NCBI RefSeq assembly: GCF_028294535.1
Contig: NZ_JAQBIE010000024.1
Coordinates: 1 to 59,309 of the forward strand
Length of the DNA: 59,309 bases
Direction: 5' to 3'
Source of the DNA: Paracoccus onchidii
GTDB lineage: Bacteria > Pseudomonadota > Alphaproteobacteria > Rhodobacterales > Rhodobacteraceae
Below are positions 32,401-40,500 of the stretch, one piece after another. The position numbers were made by a program, and so were the translations under genes. How positions within the stretch are numbered: the stretch's first letter is position 1; each line of letters starts with the position of its first letter. The notes beneath the pieces are model-generated. The model worked only from the letters and a program-made list of their open reading frames with translations, was not told the origin of the DNA and made no database searches.

Positions 32401-32800
32401 CGCGCCGAGAATTGCAAGAAGGTCATCAGACTACACAACGCCTGCTAATGGGAACTGGCATACAATTCTTTCCTTCACCTTCACCCCGGCATCTTCCAAT
32501 TCTGATCTTTTGATCATCGCCTTGGTAAACGGCATGTCAGAAAGGTGGGCAAGGATAAATGGTCAAGAATACAGGCCAATCTCTCAAATGCGGGTAACTT
32601 GGCGAGGGTCAGGTTTAGGTCTGTATGATCCAAAGGAAAAACGAACGCACATAGACGTTCTGACAAATGTTGGCGGATCTTCAGGGACACTCGCCCTGCA
32701 AGTCAGAAACAACGGAGACACATCAGCGCCGGGAGGTGTTGATATTGATTTCAGTCTCAGGGACGGAGTTGATTTTTTCTGTTGGGAAATGAAACGATGA
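29450..32800 (+). CDS. Tail fibre / receptor-binding protein
   Basis: The 1116-aa protein begins with a conserved-looking basic N-terminus (residues 1-70) that likely docks to the tail. Two long Ala/Ser-rich coiled coils follow (about 75-145 and 305-450). The remaining parts contain carbohydrate-module-like beta domains (about 460-580 and 760-880) and a C-terminal receptor region. The beta domains have lower GC and different codon use than the flanks, as for an exchanged host-range cassette. A small gene follows with overlap. Confidence 0.78.
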   Translation: MNAAIDPKLKSRIEEVLGLRGRKDNHAVRFKDLSKIVTATNSAEVSKIAERVAREIAEGYDNANVDLSQLEADIDAAMQQAAAAAAAAANAQSTANNANAYSDQVSQQVRDDLAVEFAAAQQAAAQALEHADEAEQWAISSEANVTRLFPSDFGDEGRFWTSDRSARPENPAVQPDDSEFLQEAIVGDFIRLHDIADDNQFVVSRGVTEFIPGNTLRITVVTRHLGQTSSKLRTVLCGLRSDYSFRRSTGSRNVMPTAPDEWQTVVAEVEVPEKLGGEVWLRAGVYTASGATPDSTIDVAMIRIEDVTALKAAEGSAAAAEIARSDAVVASGNAQGAASAAATSQSLAADSAAQSATEAGVAEGARQQAENSASAAADSATTASSAATTAGSSAYAADQSRIAAEAARDGADDARSSAEIARDDAVLARQDSEDAAAAAQTSLELTAEVSGRDMSVINDTFLISSDWSRWSSQGDLTQLENSVYPIGRDWRFQVTDTQSDGLQIDSSADSTWLGQVNADAYAVEVEFTLSSGSLDGAAIGVNWTTTQGGFHPDRKLLKDIVSGPAYIGKTQLARAIFKRPPGYPSSQDHDKTILIVNANTDWNGWTRAAKTITFHRVSIRPASQEELGSGEVEAGVRANILQEYLTAADTQQAIADVQQSLTASIGQVSATVDSHSTAIADLNGNASAIVGFAVQAGNAVSLLDLIAGDGSAGSYSIAKIEAQQILLKGSVSMDMLTIMDLSGNMVPDAAMVSASSWDVENSSDWTMISPQSFNWVKGESAGEIRTTRTGSYQAKNSLPFSVKEGESYAFKGLIRSIGSGNPSAQITVGWLDNNETLLSQDVIVGLGESGFSEDEGVFAAPEDARKAMIRLRVFDSNQATIGFSSVSCVRQRSGVTLLTPDSITTPLVATDAIIARHVRAGEIEADHVNTNSFRSAGLAVFGGDLRSENYNASNGTGWRITQSGNMYMPHASVGTLEIAGRAITAPRIARRSSDYTTPANGNWHTILSFTFTPASSNSDLLIIALVNGMSERWARINGQEYRPISQMRVTWRGSGLGLYDPKEKRTHIDVLTNVGGSSGTLALQVRNNGDTSAPGGVDIDFSLRDGVDFFCWEMKR

Positions 32801-33423
32801 TTCAGGTCACGATATACGACGACACAGGAGAAATCCTGCAAACAATGGAAGTTGCGGACGAAGCCGAAGCCGCAATGAATGTTCCATCAGGCGGCGGGTA
32901 TATTCTGGGTTCATATAATGACGCAGAGTATTACGTTCAGAATGGGGTTATCGCGGCAATACCGGAAAAACCGGCCGATCATCTGATTTTCAATAAGGTC
33001 ACGGGCCAATGGGAAGATCCGCGCAGTCAGGCCATGTATGATGGTGCGCTGCATCAAGCACGTTTGGCGGCCGAAATCCCGACGAACCTTGCTTTTCTGC
33101 GTTTTGCCGAGGCTGGGGCATTCCCCATGTCAGAACTGGCTGACGATACCACCTCGCTTCCCGCTACGGTCGAGGAGTTTCTGAACCTTCCCGGATTCAC
33201 GCCGGCACAGCATGACGCGATCAAGGCCGGTCTTAAATCGTGGCCAACAGTTTCAAGAGGTCTGACAAGACTCGTCGGCCCCTTGCATCCCGATGACCCG
33301 GGCGACGGGTTGCCGTATTTTGTCCCGTGGCTTTCCTCGGAGAAGGGAATCACGATCACGGATGAAACTCTGGATGGGATATTCGAAGTCGATATGCCGC
33401 CACCCATCTACACACCGGAATAG
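32797..33423 (+). CDS. Fibre-associated protein, possible assembly chaperone
   Basis: ATG 32797 overlaps the fibre TGA, so translation is coupled. The 208-aa product starts MIQVTIYDDTGEILQTMEV and contains VTGQWEDPRSQ, in the manner of phage fibre proteins, then a helical middle and a C-terminal GITITDETLDGIFEVDMP part. A chaperone or fibre tip role fits the coupling. Not recognised as a known family. Confidence 0.5.
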   Translation: MIQVTIYDDTGEILQTMEVADEAEAAMNVPSGGGYILGSYNDAEYYVQNGVIAAIPEKPADHLIFNKVTGQWEDPRSQAMYDGALHQARLAAEIPTNLAFLRFAEAGAFPMSELADDTTSLPATVEEFLNLPGFTPAQHDAIKAGLKSWPTVSRGLTRLVGPLHPDDPGDGLPYFVPWLSSEKGITITDETLDGIFEVDMPPPIYTPE

Positions 33424-33435
33424 GAAGGGGAACCA

Positions 33436-33927
33436 GTGTCTAAGATCATTTACAGCACCGAAATGCAAAAGAACCACTTGAAAGCCGCGGAGGAACTGAC
33501 CGGTTCCGATGGCTTCATGAAGGATGCGGTTTCCATCGCGGCATATCGCGCCGATGATAAAGGAAAGCCTGGCGATCTTCTTTGCGTTGCCGTGTTCGAG
33601 TCGTTCCGAGGTGGCCGCGCCGAGTTCCACCTTGGCATGTCGGGTGGCAAGAATATGAACCTCGAAATCATCCAGGCACTTACCTACATTTCATTCCATC
33701 CCCGGCACTTCGATCTTGATTGCCTTCTCGCGCGCATCCCCGTCGAAAACGTCAACGCGATTTGCACCCTTCTGAAAATCGGTTTCCAGATCGAGTATCG
33801 TGACAGGGGTTCCGTTGCAGGCGGCGGCGATGGTATTGTGCTGTCATTGTTGAGGGACAATGTTTTGGCCGCTGCCGGGCCTTCTGACAAAGACTATCGG
33901 TCGCAGATGACCGATCAGCAGGAGTAA
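33436..33927 (+). CDS. GNAT-like internal virion protein (T7 gp13-like position)
   Basis: The 163-aa frame starts at GTG 33436 behind GGAAGGGGAACC. It has the strand-helix pattern of an acetyltransferase fold: LLCVAVFESFRGGRAEFHLG, then ALTYISFHPRHFDLDCLLARI and TLLKIGFQIEYRDRG. T7 gp13 has a similar GNAT-like fold and lies at the same place before internal proteins. There is no clear acetyl-CoA loop, so it is probably structural. Confidence 0.55.
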   Translation: MSKIIYSTEMQKNHLKAAEELTGSDGFMKDAVSIAAYRADDKGKPGDLLCVAVFESFRGGRAEFHLGMSGGKNMNLEIIQALTYISFHPRHFDLDCLLARIPVENVNAICTLLKIGFQIEYRDRGSVAGGGDGIVLSLLRDNVLAAAGPSDKDYRSQMTDQQE

Positions 33928-33932
33928 GGCAT

Positions 33933-34889
33933 ATGGGCGGCGGAGGCAGCGCACCTAGTCCAGACAAGAATATTGGCATCGCCGCACTGAAATCGGCAGA
34001 TGTCGGTGAGCAGCTTCTTTCGTTCATGAAAGATCAGTCTGAGGTCACGAATGAATGGGCCGAAGAAGATCGGTCACGTTTCAAAAACGTGTTCGAGCCA
34101 TTGCAGGACCAATATATCGCGGATGCGAAATCTTGGGATACCGAGCGCAGGCGCAGGAGCGAAGCGCGCGATGCGATTGCCGATGTTCGCCTGCAAAGCA
34201 GAACGGCCAACGGAACGCGGGTTCGACAGGCCATGGCTATGGGCGTCAATCCGGCGTCTGGCCGGTTCCAGTCCGCAAGCCAGAAACAGGGCATGGACCA
34301 GTCCCTTGCCGCGATCGGTGCCGGAAACCTTGCGCGCGATCGCGTTCAGGCGCAGGGCGAACAGAAGGTTGCCAACGCGATCAACCTTGGCTCCGGCATG
34401 GCGGTAAACCCCGCAACCTCGATCGGCCTATCCAACGGCGCGATGCAGGCCGGCGCGGGCGGTGCCATGTCGGGATACAATACGCAGGGAAGTCTGCTCA
34501 ACACGCAGTATCAGCAGGAAATGCAGGCATATCAGGCCGATCAAAGCAATGCATCCGGCATCATGGGCGCAGTCGGCACGGTTGCAGGCATGATGTCAGG
34601 AAACCCGCTTGCCATGCTGTCATCCAAGGACGCAAAGACCGACAAGAAGGCGATGAAAGACGGTGAAGCCCTTGGCGCGGTTCGCAAGATGCCGGTCGAA
34701 ACATGGTCCTACAAGCCAGGCATGGGCGATGGTGGCGCGCATGTCGGGCCCTATGCCGAGGATTTCCTCCAGGCGACGGGAAAAGGCGACGGCAAGTCTA
34801 TCCCTGTTCAGGATCTCGTCGGCCTGACCCTTGGCGCAGTCCGCGACGTGGCAAACAAGGTCGATCGTCTTGAAAAGAGGGCATCGTAA
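33933..34889 (+). CDS. Internal virion protein with S74-like C-terminus
   Basis: The 318-aa protein has a helical N-terminal part with a small-residue hydrophobic region (GIMGAVGTVAGMMSGNPLAM, residues 208-228) that could enter a membrane as T7 gp14 does. The C-terminus reads LSSKDAKTDKKAM, VETWSYKPG, HVGPYAEDF, matching the S74 intramolecular chaperone layout in which a Ser and a Lys five residues later catalyse release. Location agrees with an ejection-channel protein. Confidence 0.65.
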   Translation: MGGGGSAPSPDKNIGIAALKSADVGEQLLSFMKDQSEVTNEWAEEDRSRFKNVFEPLQDQYIADAKSWDTERRRRSEARDAIADVRLQSRTANGTRVRQAMAMGVNPASGRFQSASQKQGMDQSLAAIGAGNLARDRVQAQGEQKVANAINLGSGMAVNPATSIGLSNGAMQAGAGGAMSGYNTQGSLLNTQYQQEMQAYQADQSNASGIMGAVGTVAGMMSGNPLAMLSSKDAKTDKKAMKDGEALGAVRKMPVETWSYKPGMGDGGAHVGPYAEDFLQATGKGDGKSIPVQDLVGLTLGAVRDVANKVDRLEKRAS

Positions 34890-35620
34890 TGGCGGTAGGT
34901 AATTCACTCGCGGCATTTGCCGAAGGCTTTGCCGGATCGCGCGAACGCATCAAGGAGCGCAAGGAACGGGAACTCGACCGCGCCGACCGTGGCCGGATGA
35001 TGGACATAATGGAAATGCAGGCCCAGAACGGGCAAGCCTTCGCCGGTCCACAGCATCAATATGGCGGCATGGGCGCGGTTCCTGATCCGGCATCTTCGAT
35101 CGGCGCAGATCCGGGGAGTTTCCGCGCATCCAATGGCGGTCTTTTTGACCTTCTCGACCAACATGAAGGCGCAGGTGGGTATGATACCCTTTATGGACAT
35201 GCGCAAAAGAATGGACCGTTCTCGGGAACAAAAGTCAGCAACATGACAGTTGGGGAGGCTATCGACTTCTCAAGACCTGATGGAGCCTATGCCCAGCACG
35301 TCAAAGGACAGGTCGGACGCATCGCCACGCCTATGGGCCGCGGACAGATCGTCGGGACAACTCTACGACGCACGGCCGAACAGATGGGGATCGACCCATC
35401 CACACCGTTTAATGCGGCAACGCAGGATGCCATGATCAACCACCTTGCCGCAAACCGCCTCAGATCAGCCAGAACTATGGACGGAAAGATCAGAGGGCTT
35501 CGGGCTGAATGGGAAGGTTTCAAGCATGTTCCTGACGCGCAGCTTGCATCAGCCATCACGAATTTTGAAAACACGCATATGGGCCGGTCTATGGGCGCAC
35601 GACCGCCAGTGAAAGGGTGA
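34889..35620 (+). CDS. Virion lysozyme / transglycosylase-like protein
   Basis: The 243-aa protein has a charged N-terminal helix, then from about residue 88 a domain with LLDQHEGAGGYDTLYGHAQ, TPMGRGQIVGTTL and STPFNAATQDAMINHLAANRL. This order (catalytic Glu in HEG, GRGQI, QDAM) follows lambda-lysozyme-like GH104/transglycosylases. It probably opens peptidoglycan for DNA entry. It sits between internal virion genes, not in the lysis cassette. Confidence 0.72.
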   Translation: MAVGNSLAAFAEGFAGSRERIKERKERELDRADRGRMMDIMEMQAQNGQAFAGPQHQYGGMGAVPDPASSIGADPGSFRASNGGLFDLLDQHEGAGGYDTLYGHAQKNGPFSGTKVSNMTVGEAIDFSRPDGAYAQHVKGQVGRIATPMGRGQIVGTTLRRTAEQMGIDPSTPFNAATQDAMINHLAANRLRSARTMDGKIRGLRAEWEGFKHVPDAQLASAITNFENTHMGRSMGARPPVKG

Positions 35621-35624
35621 TGAA

Positions 35625-37415
35625 ATGAGCGGATTGGGAGCAGGCATTGCGGCTCTGGTCAACGGGTATGTCGGCGGCAAGGACATAAAGCAACGCTGGG
35701 AAGATCGAGCCGACCAAAAGGAATGGAACAAGGAACTGCGAGACTTCCGGCGAAAAGCCGAGGGCCGTCTTGCAGATCGGCATGGATGGGCGGGTGAACA
35801 GCAAGGCTGGGCGCGCGATCGGCATGGCGCGTTCATGGACCAGTCCGAGCAGCGGAGCCGAGCCTTTGAACAGGCATGGAATGATGACCAGTCGATGCGT
35901 GGCGCGTTCGACGGCGCAGTTTCCGCGGCTGAATCCGGCCTGGTAACTCCGACAGAGCCCGAACAGGTCACGTCAGCCTCAACCAAGGGACCGGTTCAAG
36001 CGGTTCCTATGGGGGTTTCGCCCGATGCCCCCCAGGTTAGCGCCCAATCCCCACAGGTTAGCGACCAATCGCCCCAACTTGGCGCCCAGCCTCCGCAGGT
36101 CGATCCTCTTTTCTCGGATGCCGGTGACGGCAGGGTCTATTCCATGCGCCCGCCACGCAATGCCGAGGAAAAGGCGCAGATCGCGCTTGCGGCGAAAGAG
36201 GGGCGGCTGATCGTTGATGACGCGACCGCCCAACGCCAAGGCGAGATTGACCGCATCGGGAACGCGCGGGCGACAGCAGGACCGGTGCAGCAGGCTATCA
36301 TGGCCGACCCCGATCACCGATATGGACAATCGGGCGGCGCGGGTGCCGATGTGGTCGAGGCCGGAAAGGCTGTTGCCCGAGGCGCGGCCAATACCGTCGA
36401 CGCGGCGGCGAATATCGGCCTGCGCGGGGTTCGTCAGGTCAACAAGGTGGTCAATCCTATCAGCGAGTGGATCACCGGCAAAAACTTCGGGGAGCCTGCA
36501 AACGCGGATTGGAGCGGCGGCGCGCGGGATCAGATGCCGGCACCCGCACGACCCAAAGGCGCCACGAAGGTCGAGGCCGACACCGCAGCCGGCGCTGCGC
36601 AGGTGATCGACCAGGTGGGCGACAGCCCCGCTATGCAGGCGGCGGCAGAGGCAACACCGCTTGGCGTGAAGCCCGGTCAGCCAATGACGGTCAGGCAGCG
36701 CAAGGACGCAGCGGATTCGTTCATGCAAAGCTACATCAAGAACGGTGCGCCCGTGGTCATCAAGGAAATGATGCGCCAAGGCAAGTTCAGCGAAGCGGAA
36801 TCGCTTCAAGCATTCATCAAGGATGAGTCCGCACAGGAAGGCTTGCGCCAATGGTCGGGCGCGGTGTTCGCGGCGCTGAATGGCGATGTCGAGACAGCCG
36901 CCGAGGCGATGATGGATGCCTATAACAGCGCGGGCTATTACGATGACGGGTTTGAAATCCTCAAGGACGAGACTTCTTTGATCCGCGATGACAGCGGTGA
37001 AGTGACCGGCGTTAGACTGGCGATGAAGAACCAGCAGACCGGACAGGTTTCGATTCAGGAAGAAAGCATTTCTGACGTAATCAACAAGGGGCTTTGGCTC
37101 ACGTCGCCCGAGCAGGCGATGCAAAGCTATATCGCCCGGCAACAAGCGGTTCAGGACAGGCTTCTTGAAGCCGATCAGAAGCGTCAGGAAGCCGCGATCG
37201 AACTTATCAAGAATGCCCCGAAGGAAATCAGGGAAATGGCCCAATTCCTGATGGAACAGGACGTGGAACGCCGGAAGAACTCCTTTGGACGGGATGAAAC
37301 ACCCCCGCTCACGCCCGAGGAAGCCATGGCGCAGGCGCAGGCTCTTATCGCAGGAGGCGGCGCGGCACAGCCGCAGGCGGGTGGCGAAACCCCGGTTCTC
37401 CGTAGAGGGGGGTGA
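35625..37415 (+). CDS. Internal virion / ejection protein
   Basis: The 596-aa protein has a basic, helical N-terminus (ADQKEWNKELRDFRRKAEGR), a low-complexity section of QSPQVS-like repeats (residues 135-160), a region VEAGKAVARGAANTVDAAAN, and a long helical C-terminal half (KRQEAAIELIKNAPKEIREM). Size, helicity and place between the S74-like protein and the giant polyvalent protein fit a T7 gp15-like ejection channel protein. No family is certain. Confidence 0.6.
   Translation: MSGLGAGIAALVNGYVGGKDIKQRWEDRADQKEWNKELRDFRRKAEGRLADRHGWAGEQQGWARDRHGAFMDQSEQRSRAFEQAWNDDQSMRGAFDGAVSAAESGLVTPTEPEQVTSASTKGPVQAVPMGVSPDAPQVSAQSPQVSDQSPQLGAQPPQVDPLFSDAGDGRVYSMRPPRNAEEKAQIALAAKEGRLIVDDATAQRQGEIDRIGNARATAGPVQQAIMADPDHRYGQSGGAGADVVEAGKAVARGAANTVDAAANIGLRGVRQVNKVVNPISEWITGKNFGEPANADWSGGARDQMPAPARPKGATKVEADTAAGAAQVIDQVGDSPAMQAAAEATPLGVKPGQPMTVRQRKDAADSFMQSYIKNGAPVVIKEMMRQGKFSEAESLQAFIKDESAQEGLRQWSGAVFAALNGDVETAAEAMMDAYNSAGYYDDGFEILKDETSLIRDDSGEVTGVRLAMKNQQTGQVSIQEESISDVINKGLWLTSPEQAMQSYIARQQAVQDRLLEADQKRQEAAIELIKNAPKEIREMAQFLMEQDVERRKNSFGRDETPPLTPEEAMAQAQALIAGGGAAQPQAGGETPVLRRGG
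36031..36108. repeat. Imperfect tandem repeats coding QSPQVS units
   Basis: Three degenerate units of about 27 bp encode APQVSAQ-SPQVSDQ-SPQLGAQ. The repeat is in phase with the reading frame, so it may be a flexible linker generated by slippage. Confidence 0.6.
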
Positions 37416-37462
37416 GGCTTGAGGCGCGGGTTCCTGTTGTGGCATAAAGACGGGAACGGGCG

Positions 37463-37513
37463 GCATAGGACGTGACCCCGTAGGACATTCTCAACCTTCG
37501 GGGTTCCTACATG
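37463..37513 (+). promoter_or_regulatory. Polyvalent-gene leader element (GCATAGGACGTG)
   Basis: The motif starts at 37463. TAGGA (37466-37470) can pair with TCCTA (37505-37509) right before ATG 37511, with ACCCCG (37475-37480) pairing with CGGGGT (37499-37504) inside it. A second TAGGA copy at 37481 could compete for the same TCCTA. The GGGG ribosome-site-like run is inside the stem. Confidence 0.55.
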
Positions 37514-40500
37514 GACAATCGCGTTCCTGGCACGTCGCCGCTGCAATCTGCACTTTCCCAACTTGGCGCCACGCCAGAACCAGCCAAACCCGAAAACGTC
37601 AAAGACGCATTCGACGGTATCGCGCGCAACAGCAAGATTCCCGCGAACGTCCTGATTGCGCTGGATGAAGTCGCGGGCGGCAAGGGTTCCGTGGAAGGTG
37701 CGCAGCGCAATGCGGCCGCTCTGTCCAAGGCCGTCCAATCGGGCATGTCCATCCAGGACGCGATCACGCAATTTTCGGGTGACGGTGCGCGGGCAAGCGC
37801 AATCCTCGACCGGTCCTATGAAATCGCTGACCAGATGTATCCGCAGGATACCGCGCCCGCCCAGCCTGACAGCGCGTCTGACGGGCGCCTGAGCGCAGGC
37901 GAGGTTGCGGGCGGGCTTGGCCGGGACGTGGCGACGGGTGCCGTTCGGGGCGTCGGATCGGGCATCCGTGCGGCAGGCGTTGCGGCTGATGAAATGGCAC
38001 GGTTCGGGGATGAGTCTGGGAAAAGCGACCCCACTTTGCTGCGCAAAGCCGGCGCCTACCTTGGCGATGCAGTTTCTCGCTTCGGTGAAGGCATCGCAGA
38101 GGGACGAACGCAGGATTACAAGGACAAGCGCGACGGAACGCAGATTGGCGGCAGTCTGGCCGACCCGTCAAGCTGGACGCTTGGCGAAGATCCTTCACTG
38201 ATCGGCCTCTTGGGTGTTGCCGCCGAGGGCGCAGGCTCGATGTTGCCCATGGTGGCGGCACCTGGCCCGCGCGTTGCTGCCGTGTTTGGTGGCCTCATGG
38301 CAGGCGGTGAAGGCGTCGACAACGGACGAAAGTTTGTCGAGGACGCGGCCAAGACTCTGGACGAAAACGGCCGGCCGGAAATCGAGAAGCTACCAACCTA
38401 TCAGGAATTGACCGGCGCGGGCGGCATGAGCCCCGAGGATGCCGTCGAGGAAGTGGCGCGCAGGGCCGAGAACAACGCCGGATTCCGTCAAGGCCTGTTC
38501 GGTTCCCTTGGTGGTGCTGCAACAAACCGGATCATGCGCGGCGCGGATGGTTGGCTTGGCAAAGGTGGCCGTCTGACCAAGGCGGTGAAGAAATCGGCGG
38601 CAGGCGCGGCAGAAGAAGGCACACAAGAGGCTTTCGAGGGGGCCGCGTCACAATCCGGCATCAACGCCGCGACCGGCGCAGAAACCGATATTCTTCAAGA
38701 CAGTTTCGGAAATTTCGTCGCAGGTGGCCTTGCAGGCGGCGGCATGGGTGCCGTTTCCGGCGCGCTTGGCGGCGGATCGGACGCGCAGCAGGATGGGCCG
38801 ATAGATCCTGAAACCGGTGAAGTGCTTGCCCTTCCCGCCCCCGACGCGCCGCAGGGTGGCCCGCTCGTTTCGGCACCGCGTTTGATCGAGCAAGATCCGA
38901 ATTTCTCGAATCTGAACCGGCCAGAAATGGTCGATGACATTGGAACGCCCATTGCTGACGGCAGCGGTGATGGGCAAGCCGCCGCGCCCGATGGGGTTCC
39001 CTTTCCGCCCGATCAAGGCGCGGCGGCAACTGGTGACGCTATGGGGGCATTGCCGCCCCCTGCCGCGCCCGCAGGACTGCTGCCGCCCCCGGCTGGCCCT
39101 ATCGAGGCGATTGCGCAAGGTCTGGCCCAGAACATGCCGCAACCAGAGCCGGAATTTCCGCCCCTGTTCCCTGACCAGAAGCCTGGCGGTGCGGTGCGCC
39201 TTGGAAACCCGGCAAGCGGAAATATCACTGACGCTGTTTTCATGGGCGAAACGCCCGAGGGCATGGCGCAGGTGCGCATCAACGGTGCCGTGGTCGAACT
39301 GACCCCTGAAGAATTTGACGGCGCGCGCAACGCGGTGACTGAAATCGAGGCCGCGCAGAAAGCAGGAAATACAGGGGGTAAGGCAGATGTTCCAACTGGA
39401 TCAACACCTGAAGATATTGGGAGCCCCGAAGGGGGATCTTCGCTGCGTCCAACGGGGGATGCCGTCCAAGGAATCCGCGAACCAGCTTCGACTGATGGGG
39501 ATTCTATCGGGGAAGGAAGCGAACGAGGTCAAGAAGTTCATCAAGGCGGGATGCCCGGACGAACTGAAAACGGATCGGGTGAACCTGATGACCTGGGCAG
39601 TGTGGCTTTGGGCGTCCAACCCGGCAAATTGGGAAATACATTAGCCTCGGCCAAAGCATCCGGCACGGTCCAGCACGTCACCAAGAAGGGTAAGACCAAG
39701 ACCGGCTATGTCCTGAAAGGCGTGACCAAAGAACAAGCCGACCAGATCGACCCCTACAGCTTCAAGAAGGACGGGGGATATTTCGTCAACCAGGCGCGCG
39801 CCGATGCCTTTGACGACGCTGGCGCGCTGAATGGCGAGATTTCCACGCCCGATCAGGTGCAGGCTGAAATCGAGCAGGCGTCAGGCATCAAGGTTTCACA
39901 GGCGCCAATTCCATCACGGGCCCCGTGGCACAATGCCAGCGCCGATGTGCGTCAGGCCATTCTTGACGAAGCCGGCCCGCAAGCTGTCAGCGAGTATCGC
40001 CGCGCCGGTTCCTGGTCTGGCATGTCTGATGCCGCAAAGCGCGCTGTCATCGAGGCAAATTCGCGCCTTTATCGCGCAGGTGCGATCAACAATACCGGCA
40101 CGATAGAGCAACCGAACTATACGCTGTCACAACCGCAAAAGCCGGCGTCCATTTCCCAAGCCGCGCAGGACGCAGCCACGGACCCGACCGATGGGCAGAA
40201 GGAGGCGGGAAACTATCGCAAGGGACACGCCCGCTGGAACGGGCTTGAAGTGTCGATCGAGAACGCCAAGGGCAGCACTCGCAGCGGCACGGACCCGAGC
40301 GGCGAAGCATGGTCTGTCACCATGCCGGCAGACTATGGCGACTTCAAAGGCACCAAAGGCGCAGACGGCGATCCGGTCGATTTCTACAACGGCGGTGTGG
40401 AAGATTCCGACTATGTGCTGATCGTTGACCAGGTGGACGCGGAAACCGGCAAGTTCGATGAACACAAGGTCATCATCGGGACCACCGCGCGCGGCGCAGC

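Noticed and set aside
35979..37466. 495-codon minus-strand open frame opposite the internal virion gene
   Set aside because: It is rich in His/Arg/Leu/Cys, as expected from the antisense of a high-GC gene, has no ribosome site, and runs against a convincing late gene.
38934..39302. 122-codon +1 frame near nested gene 1 in the polyvalent gene
   Set aside because: Unlike the three accepted nested genes it is Arg/Pro/Leu-rich, and the main frame here keeps its normal codon pattern.
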